From: HGM04593 sp045613945 | GTDB lineage: Bacteria; Bacteroidota; Bacteroidia; Bacteroidales; Bacteroidaceae | DNA: 64,000 nt | Assembly (NCBI GenBank): GCA_045613945.1 | Contig: JAZLBZ010000029.1 | Span: 1-64,000, forward strand | Direction: 5' to 3' | Made by a program: the position numbers and the translations under genes | The notes under the pieces: model-generated | What the model saw: the letters and a program-made list of their open reading frames with translations, nothing else | Database searches by the model: none | Told to the model about the DNA's origin: nothing | Shown: positions 61,148-64,000 of the stretch, piece after piece | Layout of the letters: every line of letters begins with the position of its first letter | How positions within the stretch are numbered: position 1 is the first letter of the stretch

Positions 61148-63649
61148 ATGAAAAAAAAACTTGCACTCCTAGCCCTTTTGCTGTGCGCCATCGGAATCAA
61201 TGCACAGGACTACATCAACGGCCTATCGGTCTGGTTTGACCAGCCAACAACGCTCAACGGACGCGCGATATGGTATAGCGGACGCCCCGACCTTTGGAAA
61301 GGCAAAGACAAGCCCGAGTGGGCAGGCGATGCGGCCTACAATGCCGACAGGGAGTGGGAATCATACTCACTGCCCATTGGCAACGGCAGCATAGGCGCTA
61401 ACATCCTGGGTTCACTGGAGGCCGAGCGCATCACCCTCAACGAGAAGACTCTGTGGCGTGGCGGCCCCAACACCGAGAAGGGTGCAGAATACTACTGGAA
61501 CGTGAACAAACAGTCGGCACATCTGCTCGACGACATACGCCAGGCATTCCTTGATGGCGACGACGAGAAGGCGGCAAAGCTCACACGCGAGAACTTCAAC
61601 AGCACCGCGTCATATGAGTATTATGGCGAGAAGCCCTTCCGCTTCGGTAACTTCACCACAATGGGCGAGCTTTATATTGAGACAGGCCACAATCTCATTG
61701 GCCTGGGCGACTACAAGCGCGTCCTCTCGCTCGACTCGGCTTTGGCCGTTGTACAATACAACAGGAATGGCGTTGACTTTGAGCGCAAGTACTTTGTATC
61801 GTACCCTGCCAATGTAATGGCAATGAAGTACAGCGCAAACAAGCCAGGCATGCAAAACCTCACATTCAGTTATGCCCCCAACCCTGTATCAGAGGGCACA
61901 ATGGAGAGTGACGGCAACAGCGGCCTTGTGTGGAAAGCAAGGCTCGACAACAACGGAATGCAGTACACCATCCGCATCCAGGCCATTGCCAAGAACGGAA
62001 AAGTAACCGTTGAAAACGGCAAAATAATTGTTGAGAAGGCCGACGAGGTATGTTTCTACGTAACCGCCGATACCGACTACAAGATCAATTTCGACCCCGA
62101 TTTCAACGACCCCAAGACCTACGTTGGCGTTAACCCCGAGGAGACAACAAAGAAATGGATAAAAGATGCCGAAGCAAAGGGATATGACGAACTGTTCAAG
62201 GAGCATTATTCCGACTACGCGGCACTCTTCAACCGTGTTGAGTTAAGCCTCAACCCCAACGCGCCAACCACACTTGAGTTCCCCGCGGTGAGGAACCTGC
62301 CCACCGACAAGCGCCTTGCAAGCTACCGCACCGGCAAGCCCGACTACGCGCTGGAACAGCTCTATTTCCAGTCCGGCCGCTACCTGCTCATCTCAAGTTC
62401 ACGCCCGGGCAACCTGCCGGCGAACCTGCAGGGCATTTGGCACAACAATGTCGATGGCCCCTGGCGTGTCGACTACCACAACAACATCAACCTGCAGATG
62501 AACTACTGGCCATCGTGCGCCACCAACCTCTCGGAGTGTACACAGCCGCTCATTGACTTCATTCGCACACTCACAAAGCCGGGCGAGGTGACAGCAAAGT
62601 CATACTTTGGAGCACGTGGCTGGACAGCCAGCATCTCGGGCAACATCTTCGGCTTTACCGCGCCGCTCATCAGCCAGGACATGTCGTGGAATTTCAACCC
62701 AATGGCAGGCCCCTGGCTCGCCACACACGTCTGGGACTACTACGACTACACACGCGACAAGAAATTCCTCAAAGAGACAGGCTACGACATCATAAAGAGC
62801 AGCGCAATCTTTACAGTGGACTACTTATGGAAGAAAGAGGACGGCACATATACGGCAGCACCCTCAACATCGCCCGAGCACGGCCCAATTGACCAGGGCG
62901 CTACATTCGTCCATGGCGTAGTACGTGAGATTCTGCTCGATGCCATTGCCGCAGCCGAGGTTCTTGGCGTTGACAGCGAACTGCGCAAGGAGTGGAAGAA
63001 TGTCCTTGACAAACTTGCGCCCTACGCTATCGGCCGCTATGGCCAGCTCATGGAGTGGAGCAAGGACATTGACGACCCCAACGACCAGCACCGTCACGTG
63101 AACCACCTCTTCGGTCTGCACCCGGGACACACCATTTCACCGGTGACAACCCCCAGACTTGCCGAGGCATCAAAGGTAGTCCTTGTTCATCGTGGCGACG
63201 GCGCTACAGGCTGGAGCATGGGATGGAAACTGAACCAGTGGGCACGCCTTCACGACGGCAACCATGCCTACACCCTCTTTGGCAACCTGCTGAAGAACGG
63301 TACACTCAACAACCTTTGGGACACACACGCACCATTCCAGATTGACGGTAACTTTGGCGGCACAGCCGGCATCACAGAAATGCTAATGCAGAGCCACATG
63401 GGCTTCATACACCTGCTGCCCGCACTGCCCGACGCATGGGAAGAGGGCAAGATTGCGGGCATCCGCGCACGCGGCGGCTTTGAGGTCGAAATCAACTGGC
63501 AGGAAGGCAAGCTCACCGAAGCAGTCATCACATCCACCAGCGGCGGCCGCTGCAACCTGCGCTATGAAGGCAGCACCCTCTCTTTCAATACAAAGAAAGG
63601 CGGTACATACAGAGTTATTCTCAAGAACGGAAAACTAAGAAAAGCATAA
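61148..63649 (+). CDS. GH95-family alpha-L-fucosidase (or alpha-L-galactosidase)
   Basis: An 833-residue secreted glycoside hydrolase; signal peptide ending IGINAQD. The N-terminal beta-sandwich begins with ESYSLPIGNGSIGANILGS and LNEKTLWRGGPN, typical of GH95. The (alpha/alpha)6 catalytic domain contains NLPANLQGIWHNN, FNPMAGPWLATHVWDYY and near the C-terminus QIDGNFGGTAGITEMLMQSH. The family inverts terminal 1,2-linked fucose on host glycans such as mucin. No CTD. It lies in line with the peptidase and transporter genes, hinting at glycoprotein use. Confidence 0.92.
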   Translation: MKKKLALLALLLCAIGINAQDYINGLSVWFDQPTTLNGRAIWYSGRPDLWKGKDKPEWAGDAAYNADREWESYSLPIGNGSIGANILGSLEAERITLNEKTLWRGGPNTEKGAEYYWNVNKQSAHLLDDIRQAFLDGDDEKAAKLTRENFNSTASYEYYGEKPFRFGNFTTMGELYIETGHNLIGLGDYKRVLSLDSALAVVQYNRNGVDFERKYFVSYPANVMAMKYSANKPGMQNLTFSYAPNPVSEGTMESDGNSGLVWKARLDNNGMQYTIRIQAIAKNGKVTVENGKIIVEKADEVCFYVTADTDYKINFDPDFNDPKTYVGVNPEETTKKWIKDAEAKGYDELFKEHYSDYAALFNRVELSLNPNAPTTLEFPAVRNLPTDKRLASYRTGKPDYALEQLYFQSGRYLLISSSRPGNLPANLQGIWHNNVDGPWRVDYHNNINLQMNYWPSCATNLSECTQPLIDFIRTLTKPGEVTAKSYFGARGWTASISGNIFGFTAPLISQDMSWNFNPMAGPWLATHVWDYYDYTRDKKFLKETGYDIIKSSAIFTVDYLWKKEDGTYTAAPSTSPEHGPIDQGATFVHGVVREILLDAIAAAEVLGVDSELRKEWKNVLDKLAPYAIGRYGQLMEWSKDIDDPNDQHRHVNHLFGLHPGHTISPVTTPRLAEASKVVLVHRGDGATGWSMGWKLNQWARLHDGNHAYTLFGNLLKNGTLNNLWDTHAPFQIDGNFGGTAGITEMLMQSHMGFIHLLPALPDAWEEGKIAGIRARGGFEVEINWQEGKLTEAVITSTSGGRCNLRYEGSTLSFNTKKGGTYRVILKNGKLRKA

Positions 63650-63655
63650 CACATT

Positions 63656-64000
63656 ATGAAAGGAATGAAAAGCATATTCAACAGGCTGTTTAGACTGTCG
63701 GTCTGCATTGTCTTCGCACTGTCGGTAACACAGTGCGCCACAACATCGGAGCATGAGAGCGAGAATATCAGCCTTGAACTTGCTATCCCCAAGTTTACAA
63801 AATCCACCAAGAGCCAGGTGATAGAGCACGTGGGCTACACCGTCTCGTACAACGAGCAGCGCCGTAACCCCAACTGGGTCGCCTATGAACTCACCGGCGA
63901 GGAGGTCGACGGCACAGAGCCACGCGCCAGCAAGTTTATCCCCGACCCCGAAGTCATCGGCCGCCAGGCAGTCGACAACGACTACAAGCGCAGCGGGTGG
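63656..64000 (+). CDS. DNA/RNA non-specific endonuclease lipoprotein, N-terminal part
   Basis: The first 115 codons, open to the right edge. A signal peptide with a lipobox-like VTQCAT is followed by LELAIPKFTKS, VIEHVGYTVSYNEQRRNPNWVAYELTGEEV and FIPDPEV, ending DNDYKRSGW. This is the conserved start of NucA/Serratia-type beta-beta-alpha-metal nucleases; the DRGH catalytic motif should follow just outside the window. Likely scavenges nucleic acids at the cell surface. 6 bp after the GH95 gene. Confidence 0.85.
   Translation, partial: MKGMKSIFNRLFRLSVCIVFALSVTQCATTSEHESENISLELAIPKFTKSTKSQVIEHVGYTVSYNEQRRNPNWVAYELTGEEVDGTEPRASKFIPDPEVIGRQAVDNDYKRSGW

Overview
The window is a chromosomal segment of a Bacteroidales-type bacterium (phylum Bacteroidota). 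The reasons are a SusC/SusD pair with DUF4843 and PKD-like lipoproteins, a PorU sortase next to a PorV barrel (type IX secretion), Bacteroidota-only families (DUF6089-like and DUF6242-like), an S46 dipeptidyl-peptidase, and promoters of the form TTTG-N19-21-TAnnTTTG. Shine-Dalgarno sequences are mostly absent. I see no phage, insertion sequence, CRISPR array or rRNA operon. One tRNA gene (Leu, anticodon UAA) is present. Both ends are cut: the 5' end of argS and the 3' end of a nuclease gene lie outside.

Layout. 1-2.3 kb (+): end of argS, an RNase H and a radical SAM enzyme. 2.4-6.8 kb (-): an rRNA-type methyltransferase with a long Arg-rich tail, purD and two membrane proteins. 6.9-16.6 kb: a lytic transglycosylase (+), rubrerythrin, class I fumarase and hflX (-), a secreted orphan (+), then dprA, a TPR lipoprotein and xerD (-). 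16.7-19 kb (+): an O-methyltransferase, rbfA and a LolC/E-type permease. 19-36.8 kb is a long collinear minus-strand block devoted largely to the envelope: rex, a FAH-family enzyme, porU, porV, ispF, a metallophosphoesterase lipoprotein, a SanA-like protein, ribD, DUF6242, DUF6089, uppS, bamA, three OmpH/Skp-like chaperones and murI. 36.9-40.8 kb (+): SUI1-like factor, pyrE behind a tandemly repeated promoter region, an SRPBCC protein, argH, a four-Cys Rieske-like lipoprotein and tRNA-Leu.

40.8-44.5 kb is the most accessory-looking part. A Fic-domain protein with Gln at the catalytic His position has four helically phased GGGACAA motifs over its promoter. It is followed by a secreted four-module Ig-like protein with a type IX C-terminal signal, and a decayed second copy of that signal. 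44.5-56.9 kb (-) is an eight-gene operon: a thioredoxin-less TlpA-like protein, SusC (with STN domain), SusD, a DUF4843-like lipoprotein, a PKD-like lipoprotein and three TlpA-family proteins, one with a CxxS instead of CxxC active site. By resemblance to characterised SusCD loci of this make-up I infer peptide uptake. The divergent neighbour at 57.2 kb is an S46 dipeptidyl-peptidase whose residue 18 after the catalytic Ser is Arg, as in the Asp/Glu-specific DPP11 type. After it come an AspT/YidE-type transporter, a small unknown protein, a GH95 fucosidase and a nuclease lipoprotein. The 44-64 kb region therefore looks like a peptide (and glycoprotein) scavenging region.

No complete new system is demonstrable from sequence alone. 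The best leads are the Fic/operator unit beside tRNA-Leu, the repeated promoter block before pyrE, the Rieske-like four-Cys lipoprotein, and the redox-tuned SusCD operon.
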